Shown: positions 28,605-38,039, counted from the first letter of the stretch. The stretch: DNA of 64,000 nt from Erythrobacter ramosus (GCF_009828055.1 NZ_WTYB01000001.1:1250634-1314633); one strand, 5' to 3'. Translations and numbers: made by a program. The notes: generated from the sequence alone by a model not told the origin.

Positions 28605-30068
28605 CTAGTAATTCCACTGCGCCTGCACGCGCAGGATCTGCCCCTCGGCCTGCCCGAAGCGCCGCTCGTCGGCCTCCTTGCGTGAGGCCCAGCCATAGGT
28701 GGTGGTGATCTCCAGCGCCGGGTCGATCTGGAATTCCAGGCCCAGTTCCAGCTCCTCGGTCTCAAGCCGGGGCGCGTTGATCGCCGCCTTGAAGCCGCCG
28801 CGGTAATACTGCCAGCGGGCGAAGGGGTGGATCGTGCCGATGGGCGTCTGGTCGATCTTGGCCATCACCTGCACGTAGCCGCCGTCAACCGGGCGTTCCT
28901 CGATCCGGCCGGTCGCGGGGACGAATTCCGGCCCCGTGCCCCAGTTCCATTCCGCCTGAACGCCGAAGGGCTGGGGGTAGAGGATCGCGTGCAGGTTGAC
29001 GCGGTTGTCCTTGAAACCCACCGGGCTGACCCCGCCGGTGCGGATTTCCGGGCGGATGGTGTTGCGCATCACCGATCCGCCGATCTCGAACACTTGGCCA
29101 TTGAGGCCCAAACCGTCGAGTTCGAACGGCCAGGTCGCCAGCGCGACCGCCATCACGTCATTATCGGTCTCGGTGCGGTTGAGGCCTTGCCCGTTGAACA
29201 CGCCGAACCCGAAGGCGCCGTAATTGCCGAAGAGCTTTTGCCCGTCATCCGCCAGCCGGTCCCAGATCGCCTGCACACGCGGCGGGGTGTAATAGGCGAC
29301 GATCCCGAGATCACGCTCGCCCGATGCAGCGGAGTTGATCGCATCGGTGCGGTCCAGCGCAAGGCGGTTGGAGGAGGACTGCATATTCTCCCAGCCATAG
29401 GGCACCTTCGACTGGCCGAGCCGTATGCGAAATGACTTGTCGCCGGTTGGGAAGACATCGGCATACATGTCGCGCAAGGACACCGTGCCTTCGCGCCGTT
29501 CGCCGACCGACTGGTTGGAAACGGCGGCGGCGAAATCGGGCTGGAAGTAGAGCGAAACGTGCTCGTTGAGGTCGCCTTGCAGGACCAGTCGCATCCGGCG
29601 GAAAGTGAAGTTGCTGTCGCCGTTCACCGCGCTATCGTGGATCGAGCGCAGGCGCGAAACCCCGGCGGGCGCGTCGGCATCGCCCGAGACGATCTGGCTG
29701 AAGCGCATCTGGGTGTAACCGCGCAGGCGCAGCTTTTCGTACCACGCCTCGCGCTTGGGCTTGGGCGTGGCGGCGGCGAGCGGGATCGACTCCGGCGCGG
29801 GCGGGGCGCTGACCGGAGCGGGCTGGGTGGGTGCGGGCGCAGCAAATGGTGCCGGGCCGGGCGAAGGGGCCGGCTGAGTCGTTTGCAGCGCGCTGACCAT
29901 CGCCTTCAATTCATCAATCTGACGTTGAAGGTCGGCGATGGTGTTCGCCTGATCGGGCGCTTGCGACCCAGCGGGAGATGCGGCTTGCGCCATTGCAGGG
30001 GCGCAAATGCTGGCCAGCAGACCGGCAGTGATCAGGCGGACGGCGAGGCCGTGAGAATGGCGGGGCAT
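28605..30068 (-). CDS. porin, phosphate-selective OprO/OprP type
   Basis: A 487-residue outer-membrane porin. After a signal peptide (GLLASICAPAMAQA) comes a coiled coil (TIADLQRQIDELKAMVSALQ) and a Pro-rich spacer, then a barrel domain of the phosphate-selective porin O/P family with EKLRLRGYTQMRFSQIVSGD, FTFRRMRLVLQGDLNEHVSL, YFQPDFAAAV and FRIRLGQSKVPYGWENMQSS. It ends QWNY, a classic outer-membrane insertion signal. Solute specificity in this relative is not shown; no phosphate genes are adjacent. Confidence 0.9.
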   Translation of the reverse strand: MPRHSHGLAVRLITAGLLASICAPAMAQAASPAGSQAPDQANTIADLQRQIDELKAMVSALQTTQPAPSPGPAPFAAPAPTQPAPVSAPPAPESIPLAAATPKPKREAWYEKLRLRGYTQMRFSQIVSGDADAPAGVSRLRSIHDSAVNGDSNFTFRRMRLVLQGDLNEHVSLYFQPDFAAAVSNQSVGERREGTVSLRDMYADVFPTGDKSFRIRLGQSKVPYGWENMQSSSNRLALDRTDAINSAASGERDLGIVAYYTPPRVQAIWDRLADDGQKLFGNYGAFGFGVFNGQGLNRTETDNDVMAVALATWPFELDGLGLNGQVFEIGGSVMRNTIRPEIRTGGVSPVGFKDNRVNLHAILYPQPFGVQAEWNWGTGPEFVPATGRIEERPVDGGYVQVMAKIDQTPIGTIHPFARWQYYRGGFKAAINAPRLETEELELGLEFQIDPALEITTTYGWASRKEADERRFGQAEGQILRVQAQWNY

Positions 30069-30208
30069 GAACTACCGCTTTCGCAATGTGCCCGCTCACA
30101 ATGAGCCGGCTGCGAGGCGCGGATATGTCGGTTGAGTGTCAGATATATGACATTTACGACCGATTTATCACAATTGCGACAAACGGCGATGCGGCCTGCG
30201 ACCAGTGG

Positions 30209-30859
30209 TTAGCCCATCAATCCGCGCACAAACGGGATCAGCCCGGTCTGACGGGCACGCTTCATACGCTCGGCTTCAAGGATCGCGTGGACCTTGTCGA
30301 AGCACACGTTCACATCATCATTGATGATCACGTAGTCATAGCCGTCCCAGTGGCTGATCTCGGCGCGGGCGCGTTCCATGCGGGCGTTGATGACGTTGGT
30401 GCTGTCGGTCGCGCGGCCTTTGAGGCGGCGGTGCAGCTCCTCGATTGAGGGCGGCAGGATGAACACCCGCACCACGTCCTGCTGGTCTTTCTGGTACAGC
30501 TGCTGCGTGCCCTGCCAGTCGATATCGAACAGGAAGTCCTGCCCTTCCTTCAGCGCGGCGCGAATTTTGCCCTTGGGCGTGCCATAGCGGTGGCCGAAGA
30601 CGTGCGCCCATTCGTAGAAGTCGTCCTCTTCGACCATACGGTCGAACTCGGCCTCAGTGACGAAATGGTAATGCACCCCGTCGACCTCGTTCGGACGCGG
30701 CGGGCGGGTGGTGGCCGAGACCGAGAGCTTGATCTCGGCATCCTTGGCCAGCAGCATCCGTGACAGCGTCGTCTTGCCCGCGCCCGAAGGTGAGGAGAGG
30801 ATGAACATCAGGCCCCGGCGATGGAGCGTGTCGTCTGCGTGGTGTGAGGTGTCGCCCAT
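30209..30859 (-). CDS. gmk: guanylate kinase
   Basis: A 216-residue cytosolic guanylate kinase (GMP + ATP to GDP + ADP). P-loop SSPSGAGKT, the GMP-binding block TTRPPRPNEVDGVHYHFVTE and DIDWQGTQQL are intact. The ATG at 30859 is chosen over an upstream one because homology begins near; a short Met-Gly-Asp-Thr-Ser extension precedes the P-loop, as in alphaproteobacteria. Confidence 0.97.
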   Translation of the reverse strand: MGDTSHHADDTLHRRGLMFILSSPSGAGKTTLSRMLLAKDAEIKLSVSATTRPPRPNEVDGVHYHFVTEAEFDRMVEEDDFYEWAHVFGHRYGTPKGKIRAALKEGQDFLFDIDWQGTQQLYQKDQQDVVRVFILPPSIEELHRRLKGRATDSTNVINARMERARAEISHWDGYDYVIINDDVNVCFDKVHAILEAERMKRARQTGLIPFVRGLMG

Positions 30860-30901
30860 AGGCCCCGTTGCACCAACACAGGCGTGCAAATCAAGCGGCG
30901 A

Positions 30902-31330
30902 TCAGGATTCGCCAGTGGGAGTCTTGCGCGCCTTGCGCTTTGCCTCAAGCCGCTTGCCCCGGTCGTAGAACACCTTGGCCGCCAGCCCACCTGCCACCAC
31001 CGCCAGCCCGATGGGAGAACGGCGCGCAAGGTGGCTCGCGCCCCATAGGGCTACGCTGGTGGCCAACCCGCGCCCATCGACCAGCTTGTCGGCCTTGGCC
31101 TTGTCATAGCTTTTGACGAGCAGTCCGCGCTCCATCCGGTTGCGCAGCAGTCCACCAGCGGCGCGCAAGACGATGTCGGCGATCACGAGATTGGTGGCGG
31201 CTACCGGACTGGGCAACGGCAGGCCGCCGGGGCCGGTCGGGGCAGTCTTGTTGGCGGCAGCAGCATCAGTAGGCGGCGCAGCTGCGGCCTTGCCGCGCTT
31301 GCCCCTGCTCGCCCCCTTGCCCCGCGCCAT
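30902..31330 (-). CDS. conserved protein with Lys/Arg-rich ends, unknown
   Basis: A 142-residue protein: basic N-terminus (ARGKGASRGKRGKAAAA), a middle with moderately hydrophobic helices (about 45-60 and 95-120), and a basic C-terminus (GKRLEAKRKARKTPTGES). Family unknown; the layout would fit a membrane-associated protein. It lies six bases downstream of sspB and may be in its operon. Confidence 0.6.
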   Translation of the reverse strand: MARGKGASRGKRGKAAAAPPTDAAAANKTAPTGPGGLPLPSPVAATNLVIADIVLRAAGGLLRNRMERGLLVKSYDKAKADKLVDGRGLATSVALWGASHLARRSPIGLAVVAGGLAAKVFYDRGKRLEAKRKARKTPTGES

Positions 31331-31335
31331 CGGGC

Positions 31336-31815
31336 CTACTTCTTGCGCCCGAAATCGATGCTGACCACGTTCGAGCCATCGGGATCCGTGTCCGGCCCGT
31401 CATTTTCGGCGTCTTCGTGGGCTTCGGGCTCCAGCTCCTCGACCGCAGCCTGGAACTGGAGGCCGAAATCGACCGCCGGATCGACGAAGGCGGTGATCGC
31501 GGCGAAGGGGATCTGCAACTTCGCCGGCACCTGATTGAAGGTGAGGCTGACCGTGAAGCTGTGCGGGAAGACCTCAAGATCCCAGAACTTGTTCTGGAGC
31601 ACGATGGTCATCTCGTCCGGGAAGCGTTCGCGCAGGTGCGGCGGGATCGACACGCCCGGCGCTCCGGTCTTGAAGGTGATGTAGAAGTGATGCGCGCCGG
31701 GCAAGGTGCTGCCGCCGCTGACAATCGAGCCCAGCACCCGGCCGACGACCGCACGCAGGGCTTCCTGCACGATTTCGTCATAGGGGATCAGGCTGTCGGG
31801 AGCGTCGCTGGTCAT
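31336..31815 (-). CDS. sspB: ClpXP adaptor SspB
   Basis: A 159-residue protein resembling the alphaproteobacterial SspB-alpha, a ClpX adaptor that delivers ssrA-tagged substrates. Blocks: IPYDEIVQEALRAVVGRVLG, LPGAHHFYITFKTGAPGVSI, FPDEMTIVLQNKFWDLEVFP and VPAKLQIPFAAITAFVDPAV, then an acidic linker and the C-terminal VVSIDFGRKK ClpX-docking tail. ATG 31815 is the start; a longer frame to 31875 is less likely. Divergent from hisB. Confidence 0.88.
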   Translation of the reverse strand: MTSDAPDSLIPYDEIVQEALRAVVGRVLGSIVSGGSTLPGAHHFYITFKTGAPGVSIPPHLRERFPDEMTIVLQNKFWDLEVFPHSFTVSLTFNQVPAKLQIPFAAITAFVDPAVDFGLQFQAAVEELEPEAHEDAENDGPDTDPDGSNVVSIDFGRKK

Positions 31816-31961
31816 CACACGGCGATTGGTGACGCCGCGCGCGGGCTTGGTCAAGCCCCCATCCCGCTTTGACACAGGATTGCCGCGCAGGATTGACGCG
31901 GCTTCGCAAGCAGATGCGCGCGATGCTTGTCTTGCGCGCCGAGCCGACTATAGCGCGGCTC

Positions 31962-32582
31962 ATGGCCAGCACCCTCGCCCAAACCCCTCCACGCACCGGC
32001 TCGGTAGAGCGCAACACCACCGAGACCGCAATCGCCATCCACGTCAATCTCGACGGGACGGGCGCCTATGATGTGTCGACCGGGATCGGGTTCCTCGATC
32101 ATATGGTCGAACAGTTCAGCCGCCATTCGCTGATCGATGTGACGATGAAGGTGCAGGGCGACCTCCATGTCGACCAGCACCACACAACCGAAGATTCAGC
32201 GATTGCGCTGGGGCAAGCGATCACACAGGCCTTGGGCGACAAGGCCGGGATCGGCCGGTACGGCGCGGCCTATTCGCCGATGGACGAGACGCTGAGCCGC
32301 GTGGCGCTGGACATTTCCGGGCGGCCTTTCCTCGTATGGAAGGCGAAGTTCACGCAGGAACGCTTGGGCGAATGGGATACCGAGCTCATCGAGCACTGGT
32401 TCCATTCGGTCAGCCAGAGCGCGGGCATCACCCTGCACATGGAACTGCTCTACGGCAGCAACAACCACCACATCTGCGAAAGCCTCTACAAGGGCTTCGC
32501 GCGCGCGATGCGGCAGGCAGTCGAGCGCGACCCACGCAAAGGCGGCGCGATCCCGAGCACCAAGGGGCAGCTGGGTGGCTAG
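31962..32582 (+). CDS. hisB: imidazoleglycerol-phosphate dehydratase HisB
   Basis: A 206-residue monofunctional IGP dehydratase, step six of histidine biosynthesis. Manganese-binding motifs HHTTED and [16 protein letters not shown] are plain, as are [18 protein letters not shown] and [15 protein letters not shown]. Starts at ATG 31962; a longer frame upstream is leader-like. First gene of a run with YciI, hisH, hisA, hisF and hisE; its stop overlaps the next start. Confidence 0.97.
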   Translation: MASTLAQTPPRTGSVERNTTETAIAIHVNLDGTGAYDVSTGIGFLDHMVEQFSRHSLIDVTMKVQGDLHVDQHHTTEDSAIALGQAITQALGDKAGIGRYGAAYSPMDETLSRVALDISGRPFLVWKAKFTQERLGEWDTELIEHWFHSVSQSAGITLHMELLYGSNNHHICESLYKGFARAMRQAVERDPRKGGAIPSTKGQLGG

Positions 32583-32871
32583 CATCTTCATCGCCTCGCT
32601 GACCTACACTGTCCCGATCGAACAGGTCGACGCGGTGCTGGCCGATCACTTGGCATGGCTGAAAGCCGGACACGAGGCGGGGCATTTCCTCGCCTGGGGC
32701 CCGCGCGAGCCGCGCGATGGCGGTCTGATCTTCGTGAAGGCCGCCAGCCGCACCGATGCTGAGGCGCTGCTGATGAGCGACCCCTTCATGCTCCACCAAT
32801 TGGCTGATCTGACCATCACCCAATGGACCCCGCGCTTTGTCGGGCCGGGGCTGGAAGCTTTCAATGCGTAG
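32575..32871 (+). CDS. YciI-like protein
   Basis: A 98-residue YCII-type domain: [40 protein letters not shown] and [20 protein letters not shown]. The catalytic-type H (in DHLAWL) and D (in SDPF) are present. Some YciI proteins are lyases or hydrolases. It begins with GTG eight bases inside hisB, so it is translationally coupled to the his operon, but no histidine role is known. Confidence 0.85.
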   Translation: MASIFIASLTYTVPIEQVDAVLADHLAWLKAGHEAGHFLAWGPREPRDGGLIFVKAASRTDAEALLMSDPFMLHQLADLTITQWTPRFVGPGLEAFNA

Positions 32872-32987
32872 AAGCGCTGGAACGGCTGTGCCGCAGCCGC
32901 AAGCGCGACTGCGCGCCCGCAGCGGGCGCGGCTTTGCCGCGCGTATAGCGAGGACCGCGCGCCCGGATGGGCGTGCGGAACGCGAAA

Positions 32988-33614
32988 ATGCCTGAAGTTG
33001 TCGCGCTCGTGGATTACGGCGCGGGCAACCTTCACTCGGTGCACAATGCCTTGAGGGCGGCCGGGGCAGAGGTAACCGTTACCGCCGATCCCTATGTGGT
33101 GCGCGCGGCGGACCGGATTGTTCTGCCCGGCGTGGGCAGCTTCAAGGCCTGTGCTGAAGGCCTGCGGGCGATCCCGCACATGGTCGAAGCCATGACCGAG
33201 CGTGTTCACGTGGGCGGCGCGCCGTTCCTTGGCATTTGCGTCGGAATGCAATTGCTGGCTGACAGAGGGCTGGAACACGGCGAAACCCCCGGCCTCGGCT
33301 GGGTGCCGGGCGAGGTGCGGCTGATCCAGCCGTCCGATGCGGCGATCAAAGTGCCGCACATGGGCTGGAACGATGTCGCCCTGCTGCCCCACGCGCGAGG
33401 GTCTGCGGTGATCGAGGAGGGCGAGGCCTATTTCCTCCACTCCTACCACTTCGCCGCCGACAACCCGCATGATGTCGCCGCCATGACCGATCACGGCGAG
33501 GGGCTGGTCGCCGCCGTCGCCCGCGACAACATTATCGGCGTGCAGTTTCACCCGGAAAAGAGCCAAGCCTACGGGCTGGCGACGCTCCGGCGCTTTCTGG
33601 AGTGGTATCCGTGA
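32988..33614 (+). CDS. hisH: imidazole glycerol phosphate synthase glutaminase subunit HisH
   Basis: A 208-residue class I glutaminase that supplies ammonia to HisF. The triad is C84 in GICVGMQ and H/E in VQFHPEKS. VDYGAGNLHSVHNALRAAG at the N-terminus is typical. The start at 32988 is preferred to the ATG at 32967, since family members begin close to this residue. Its TGA overlaps the hisA GTG. Confidence 0.97.
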   Translation: MPEVVALVDYGAGNLHSVHNALRAAGAEVTVTADPYVVRAADRIVLPGVGSFKACAEGLRAIPHMVEAMTERVHVGGAPFLGICVGMQLLADRGLEHGETPGLGWVPGEVRLIQPSDAAIKVPHMGWNDVALLPHARGSAVIEEGEAYFLHSYHFAADNPHDVAAMTDHGEGLVAAVARDNIIGVQFHPEKSQAYGLATLRRFLEWYP

Positions 33615-34339
33615 TCGTCTTCCCAGCAATCGACCTCAAGAACGGTCAGGTCGTGCGCCTGTCCGAAGGCGACATGGAGCGGGCCACGATCTACGGCGAT
33701 GATCCGGCTGCGCAGGCGATGATCTTCGCCGATGCGGGAGCCGAGCATCTCCATGTGGTCGACCTCGACGGCAGCTTCGCGGGCGAAAGCCGCAACCGCG
33801 CGGCGGTGGAAGCGATTATCGAAGCCTTCCCCGGCTATGTGCAACTGGGCGGCGGTATCCGCGATGCGGCGGCGGTCGAGGGGTGGTTCAATCTCGGTGT
33901 CGCGCGGGTGGTGATGGGTTCCGCCGCGCTCAAGAACCCCGAGTTCGTCAAGGACATGGCGCGCGAATGGGAAGGCGGCATCGTCGTCGCGGTGGACGCG
34001 AAAGACGGCATGGTCGCGACTGAAGGCTGGGCGGAAGTCTCCGACGTTCCCGTCACTGACCTTGCCCGCCGGTTCGAGGATGCAGGCGTCGCCTCGCTTT
34101 TGTTCACTGACATTGGCCGCGACGGGTTGCTGAAGGGCGTGAACATCGAGGCGACCGTCGATCTGGCGCGCCGCGTGGACATCCCGGTGATCGCCAGCGG
34201 CGGAGTGAAGGGGCTGGACGACATCCACATCCTTGCGCTCCACGCGCATGAGGGGATCGAGGGGGTCATCACCGGGCGGGCGCTGTATGAAGGGCGGCTC
34301 GATCTGGCGGCGGCCATCGCGATGGGCGCACGGGCGTAG
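33611..34339 (+). CDS. hisA: ProFAR isomerase HisA
   Basis: A 242-residue TIM-barrel isomerase of histidine biosynthesis. FPAIDLKNGQVVRLSEGDME, the phosphate-binding GGGIRDAAAV and VIASGGVKGLDDI blocks are intact, with catalytic Asp in PAIDLK and VAVDAKD. Start is GTG 33611, overlapping the hisH stop (GTGA), which indicates coupled translation; a GTG at 33602 is possible but less likely. Confidence 0.96.
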   Translation: MIVFPAIDLKNGQVVRLSEGDMERATIYGDDPAAQAMIFADAGAEHLHVVDLDGSFAGESRNRAAVEAIIEAFPGYVQLGGGIRDAAAVEGWFNLGVARVVMGSAALKNPEFVKDMAREWEGGIVVAVDAKDGMVATEGWAEVSDVPVTDLARRFEDAGVASLLFTDIGRDGLLKGVNIEATVDLARRVDIPVIASGGVKGLDDIHILALHAHEGIEGVITGRALYEGRLDLAAAIAMGARA

Positions 34340-34341
34340 AA

Positions 34342-34641
34342 ATGCGCCTGATGGGCTTTCTCTTCTTGTGCCTCACCTTCCTTGCGGGGGTGACAATTGG
34401 CACGGTCGAGATTGCGCTCATCAATATCATTGTCTTCATGGGGTTTGCACTCGCCGCCGACCAGTTTCTCGCCCCGCGCTATGGCAAGAACGGGTTGGTC
34501 TACGGCATGGCGGGGGCGTTCTTCCTGAGTTTCCTGTGGCCGGTCGCGGTCCACACATGGCGCGGCGAGCCGACCTGCGTTGGCGAGCATTGCCTGCCCA
34601 AGGAGCCTGAAATGACCGTCACTCTGAGCCCCGCCCGATGA
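34342..34641 (+). CDS. small membrane protein within the his operon
   Basis: A 99-residue protein with predicted membrane helices at about 5-20, 25-45 and 50-65 and a polar, Cys-containing tail ([12 protein letters not shown]). It begins two bases after the hisA stop and its end overlaps the hisF start (ATGA), so it is fully embedded in the his operon. Not a known his gene; function unknown. Confidence 0.75.
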   Translation: MRLMGFLFLCLTFLAGVTIGTVEIALINIIVFMGFALAADQFLAPRYGKNGLVYGMAGAFFLSFLWPVAVHTWRGEPTCVGEHCLPKEPEMTVTLSPAR

Positions 34642-35399
34642 CCGTTCGTATCCGGGTGATCCCTTGCCTCGACGTCGCCAATGGCCGCGTGGTGAAGGGC
34701 GTGAACTTCGTCGACCTCAAGGACGCGGGCGATCCGGTCGAACAGGCGCGCGCCTATGACGCGGCAGGGGCGGACGAACTGTGCTTTCTCGACATTTCCG
34801 CCAGCCACGAAGGGCGCGGGACGTTGCTCGATATGGTGCGCAGGACGGCAGAGGTGTGCTTCATGCCGCTGACGGTGGGCGGCGGCGTGCGCTCTGCCGA
34901 TGATGCGCGTGCACTGCTGCTGGCGGGGGCAGACAAGGTTGCGGTGAACAGCGCCGCTGTCGCCCGGCCTGAGCTGGTGGGCGAGATTGCCGCGAAGTTC
35001 GGCAGCCAGTGCGTGGTCGCCAGTGTCGATGCGCGCCGCACGCCGCGCGGGAACTGGGAAATCTTCACCCATGGCGGGCGCAAGCCCACCGGCATCGACG
35101 CGGTCGAATATGCGCTGAAGGTCGCCGATCTGGGCGCGGGCGAATTGCTCGTCACTTCGATGGACGGGGACGGGACGCAGCGCGGCTATGACCTCGCTTT
35201 GACCTGCGAGATTGCCGATGCCGTCAGCGTGCCGGTGATCGCCAGCGGCGGGGTGGGGAGCCTCGACCATCTGGTGGATGGCGTAACCAAGGGCCATGCC
35301 AGCGCGGTGCTCGCTGCGAGCATCTTCCACTTCGGCACGCACACCATCGCCGAGGCGCACGCGGCGTTGCGCGCAGCGGGGCTTCCGGCGCGGGGGTGA
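34638..35399 (+). CDS. hisF: imidazole glycerol phosphate synthase cyclase subunit HisF
   Basis: A 253-residue TIM barrel, the cyclase half of IGP synthase with His[21 protein letters not shown], the Asp of [26 protein letters not shown] and [17 protein letters not shown] are conserved. Starts at 34638, sharing four bases with the small membrane gene. A 21-bp inverted repeat follows before hisE. Confidence 0.97.
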   Translation: MTVRIRVIPCLDVANGRVVKGVNFVDLKDAGDPVEQARAYDAAGADELCFLDISASHEGRGTLLDMVRRTAEVCFMPLTVGGGVRSADDARALLLAGADKVAVNSAAVARPELVGEIAAKFGSQCVVASVDARRTPRGNWEIFTHGGRKPTGIDAVEYALKVADLGAGELLVTSMDGDGTQRGYDLALTCEIADAVSVPVIASGGVGSLDHLVDGVTKGHASAVLAASIFHFGTHTIAEAHAALRAAGLPARG

Positions 35400-35429
35400 A
35401 CTGCGCCAGCCGCGCCAGCGGCCTTCCTG

Positions 35430-35501
35430 TTTCACGCGAAGACGCGAAGAGAGCAGTCCGCGCTGCGGCATAGCGCGACATCTTCGCGTCTTCGCGTGAA
35501 A
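35430..35501. repeat. 21-bp perfect inverted repeat between hisF and hisE
   Basis: TTTCACGCGAAGACGCGAAG (35430-35449, plus A) and TCTTCGCGTCTTCGCGTGAA (35481-35500, plus A) are exact reverse complements with a 30-base loop. Downstream, at about 35530-35570, lie tandem CTCTGCGCCTCTGCG-type motifs ending CTCTGCGTGAAACC. Related motifs occur at about 7460-7500, 52480-52500 and 52980-53020, indicating a dispersed family. Confidence 0.85.
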
Positions 35502-35639
35502 TAATCTGCGGCTTCGCCGCCAGCGCGACCTCTCTGCGCCTCTGCTTCCTCTGCGCCTCTGCGTGAAACCCTTTCATTCCCGGAGTGGGGCAAGGGGAGG
35601 GGCTTTATGTGCGCGCGTGCCTCCCCTATGGCACACGCC

Positions 35640-35954
35640 ATGGACACCCTCACCCGCCTCGAAGCCACCATCGCCCAGCGCCTTCAGGCTTCCCCTGAGA
35701 CAAGCTACGTGGCGAAACTCCATGCTAAGGGGCTGAAGACCATCGCCCAGAAGCTCGGCGAGGAGGCGACCGAGGCGGTTATTGCCGCGCTCGCCGGGGA
35801 CGAGGCCGAGCTGGTGGGCGAGGCGGCCGATCTCCTCTTTCATCTCATGGTGCTGCTCGCCGAAAAGGGCGTGACACTCGAACAGGTGCTCGCCGAACTC
35901 GACCGGCGCGAGGGCGTGTCCGGCCTCGCCGAAAAAGCTGCACGGAGCGAATAA
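35640..35954 (+). CDS. hisE: phosphoribosyl-ATP pyrophosphatase HisE
   Basis: A 104-residue MazG-like all-helical hydrolase for step two of histidine biosynthesis. The metal-binding [10 protein letters not shown] and [13 protein letters not shown] blocks are intact, with the opening [15 protein letters not shown] 35640 is chosen since upstream in-frame sequence is repeat DNA. Stop overlaps the start of the HIT gene by one base. Confidence 0.96.
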   Translation: MDTLTRLEATIAQRLQASPETSYVAKLHAKGLKTIAQKLGEEATEAVIAALAGDEAELVGEAADLLFHLMVLLAEKGVTLEQVLAELDRREGVSGLAEKAARSE

Positions 35955-36334
35955 TGCCGATCGACCCGACCCTGCCTTACGATGACAACAATATCTTCGC
36001 CCGCATCCTGCGCGGGGAAATCCCGTCACGCAAAGTCTACGAGGATGACTGGGCCTTCGCTTTCGAGGACATCAACCCGCAGGCCGAAGTGCATACGCTG
36101 GTGATCCCCAAGGGCCGCTATGTCAGCTGGGACGATTTCAGCGCCAAGGCTTCGGACGCGGAAATCGGCGGTTTCATCCGCGCCGTGGGCGAAGTGGCGC
36201 GGGCCAAGGGGCTGGTCGAACCCGGCTACCGCCTCCTCGCCAATATCGGCGCGCATGGCGGGCAGGAAGTGCCGCATCTGCACGTCCATATCTTTGGTGG
36301 GGAGCCGCTGGGTCCGATGATCGCGCGGCGGTAA
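35954..36334 (+). CDS. HIT-family (HINT) nucleotide-binding protein
   Basis: A 126-residue histidine-triad protein. The HLHVHIFGG triad gives H-x-H-x-H, and NIFARILRGEIPSRKVYEDD is the usual HINT N-terminal block. It likely hydrolyses nucleoside phosphoramidates or AMP-lysine. Coupled to hisE by a one-base overlap; such hisE-HIT neighbours are familiar in alphaproteobacteria. Confidence 0.95.
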   Translation: MPIDPTLPYDDNNIFARILRGEIPSRKVYEDDWAFAFEDINPQAEVHTLVIPKGRYVSWDDFSAKASDAEIGGFIRAVGEVARAKGLVEPGYRLLANIGAHGGQEVPHLHVHIFGGEPLGPMIARR

Positions 36335-36423
36335 GGGCGCTCGGCCCCCGTTACACCGCTGTTCATCGACAAAACGCAAACAGCAGCCTTTGCAGCGATT
36401 CCCCGCTCGGCTAGGTGGCAGGT

Positions 36424-36882
36424 ATGATCTCTCCCAACCCTCCTGGCGGCATCCTTGACGGCGCGCGGCATCTCTATGCCGTGCGGGTCTATTACGAGGA
36501 CACCGATTTGTCGGGGATCACCTACCATGCCAATTACTTGCGCTGGTTCGAACGCGCGCGCAGCGATCTGCTGCGGCTGCTCGGGATCGATCAGCGCGCG
36601 GCAATCGAAGGCGGCGAGGGCGCCTATGCGCTGTCCGAAGTGAACCTCAAATATCTGCGCCCGGCCAAGCTTGATGACGATGTGGTGATCGAAACCCGCT
36701 GCACTGATCTTGGTGCGGCGTCGTGCCGGATGCACCAGATCGCGCGACGGGGGGATGAGATGCTGTGCGAGGCGCATCTGCGCGTCGGCTTCATCACCCT
36801 CGATGGCCGCCCCCGCCGCCAGCCCGCCGAATGGCGCGCGGCTTTTGCCAATTTCATGAACCAAGGAAACCCGAACCCGTGA
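36424..36882 (+). CDS. ybgC: tol-pal-associated acyl-CoA thioesterase YbgC
   Basis: A 152-residue hot-dog fold thioesterase. VYYEDTDLSGITYHANYLRW holds the catalytic Asp, followed by FERARSDLLRLLGI. YbgC acts on short acyl-CoAs and is tied to the Tol-Pal envelope machine. ATG 36424 is chosen. Its TGA overlaps the tolQ GTG (GTGA), starting the tol-pal operon. Confidence 0.94.
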   Translation: MISPNPPGGILDGARHLYAVRVYYEDTDLSGITYHANYLRWFERARSDLLRLLGIDQRAAIEGGEGAYALSEVNLKYLRPAKLDDDVVIETRCTDLGAASCRMHQIARRGDEMLCEAHLRVGFITLDGRPRRQPAEWRAAFANFMNQGNPNP

Positions 36883-37586
36883 CGCTTGCCCTGCTCAGCG
36901 CTGCTGCTGCTGCCACTGCCCCGACCCGGCTCGATCCGGTCGAACTGTTCCTCCAGGCCGATATCATCGTGCAGGCGGTGATGGTCGGCCTGCTGTTGGC
37001 GAGCGTGTGGGTGTGGACGATCATCGTCTCCTTCTCGATGCGGATTGGCGCGCTCGGCAAGAAGTCGCGCGCATATGAGGCGGAATTCTGGGAACAGCGT
37101 GACCGGGAGGCGCTGCTCACCAAGCAGGTGAGAAACGAAGTGCCCGCCGCGCGGGTCGCCGCCGCCGGGCTGGACGAATGGCGCAAGTCGACCGCCAAGC
37201 AGCCGGTTGACCGTGACGCCACCCGCCAGCGCATCGCCGCCGCGATGGACAGCCAGATCGCCGAGGAAGCGGATGAGCTTGCCGGGCGGCTGAATTTCCT
37301 CGCCACAGTCGGCTCGGTTGCGCCGTTTGTGGGCCTGTTCGGCACGGTGTGGGGGATCATGAACAGCTTCTTCCAGATCGGCGCGCAGCAGAGCGCTTCG
37401 CTGGCAGTCGTTGCCCCCGGTATCGCCGAAGCGCTGTTTGCGACCGCCATCGGCCTGTTCGCCGCGATCCCCGCCGTCATCGCCTATAACCGCTTCGGCG
37501 GGGCGGTTGATCGGTACGAGGCGGTGCTTCAGCGCTTTGCCGACAAGCTCCACACCGGCCTCAGCCGCGAGCTGGACCGCGCCTGA
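36879..37586 (+). CDS. tolQ: Tol-Pal proton channel protein TolQ
   Basis: A 235-residue inner-membrane protein of the ExbB/TolQ/MotA family. It forms with TolR the proton-driven motor that energises TolA. Three membrane helices are seen (about 25-48, 140-162, 175-197); the conserved FLATVGSVAPFVGLFGTVWG block and the APGIAEALFATAIGLFAAIP helix are intact. Starts with GTG, overlapping the ybgC stop. Confidence 0.95.
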   Translation: MTLALLSAAAAATAPTRLDPVELFLQADIIVQAVMVGLLLASVWVWTIIVSFSMRIGALGKKSRAYEAEFWEQRDREALLTKQVRNEVPAARVAAAGLDEWRKSTAKQPVDRDATRQRIAAAMDSQIAEEADELAGRLNFLATVGSVAPFVGLFGTVWGIMNSFFQIGAQQSASLAVVAPGIAEALFATAIGLFAAIPAVIAYNRFGGAVDRYEAVLQRFADKLHTGLSRELDRA

Positions 37587-38026
37587 TGGGCATGGGCGTA
37601 TCCTCCCGCCGCAAGGGCGCCAAGCGCTCGCGCCGCGCCGCGATGGCCGAGATCAACGTCACCCCGCTGGTTGACGTGATGCTGGTGCTGTTGATCATCT
37701 TCATGGTCACGGTCACGCTCCCCGCCGTCGGGGTGCCGGTCGAACTTCCCGAAAGCCGCGCCGCGCCGGTGGAAGAGCAGCCCGAGCAGATCACTATTTC
37801 CATCGACCGGGCAGGCGTGATCTATATCGAGGACGAAGCTGTGGCCGCTGGAGGGCTTCCCGACGCATTGGAGGCACTGGATCGTGGGAGTGAGCAGCCG
37901 CTGATCGTGCTGCGCGGGGATCGTAGTCTGGACTATGGCCGGGTGATGCAGGTTATGGGTGAGTTGGGCCGGGCAGGCTTCACTTCGATCTCGTTAGTCA
38001 CTGACGGTTCAGTTTCGGCCCCATAG
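37586..38026 (+). CDS. tolR: Tol-Pal protein TolR
   Basis: A 146-residue ExbD/TolR-type inner-membrane protein. The single helix contains the proton-path Asp in NVTPLVDVMLVLLIIFMVTV, and the periplasmic domain ends with GYAGFTSISLV-like VMQVMGELGRAGFTSISLVT. It assembles with TolQ. One-base overlap with tolQ; tolA follows 13 bases after the stop. Confidence 0.95.
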   Translation: MGMGVSSRRKGAKRSRRAAMAEINVTPLVDVMLVLLIIFMVTVTLPAVGVPVELPESRAAPVEEQPEQITISIDRAGVIYIEDEAVAAGGLPDALEALDRGSEQPLIVLRGDRSLDYGRVMQVMGELGRAGFTSISLVTDGSVSAP

Positions 38027-38039
38027 TCGGGATGCGGTG

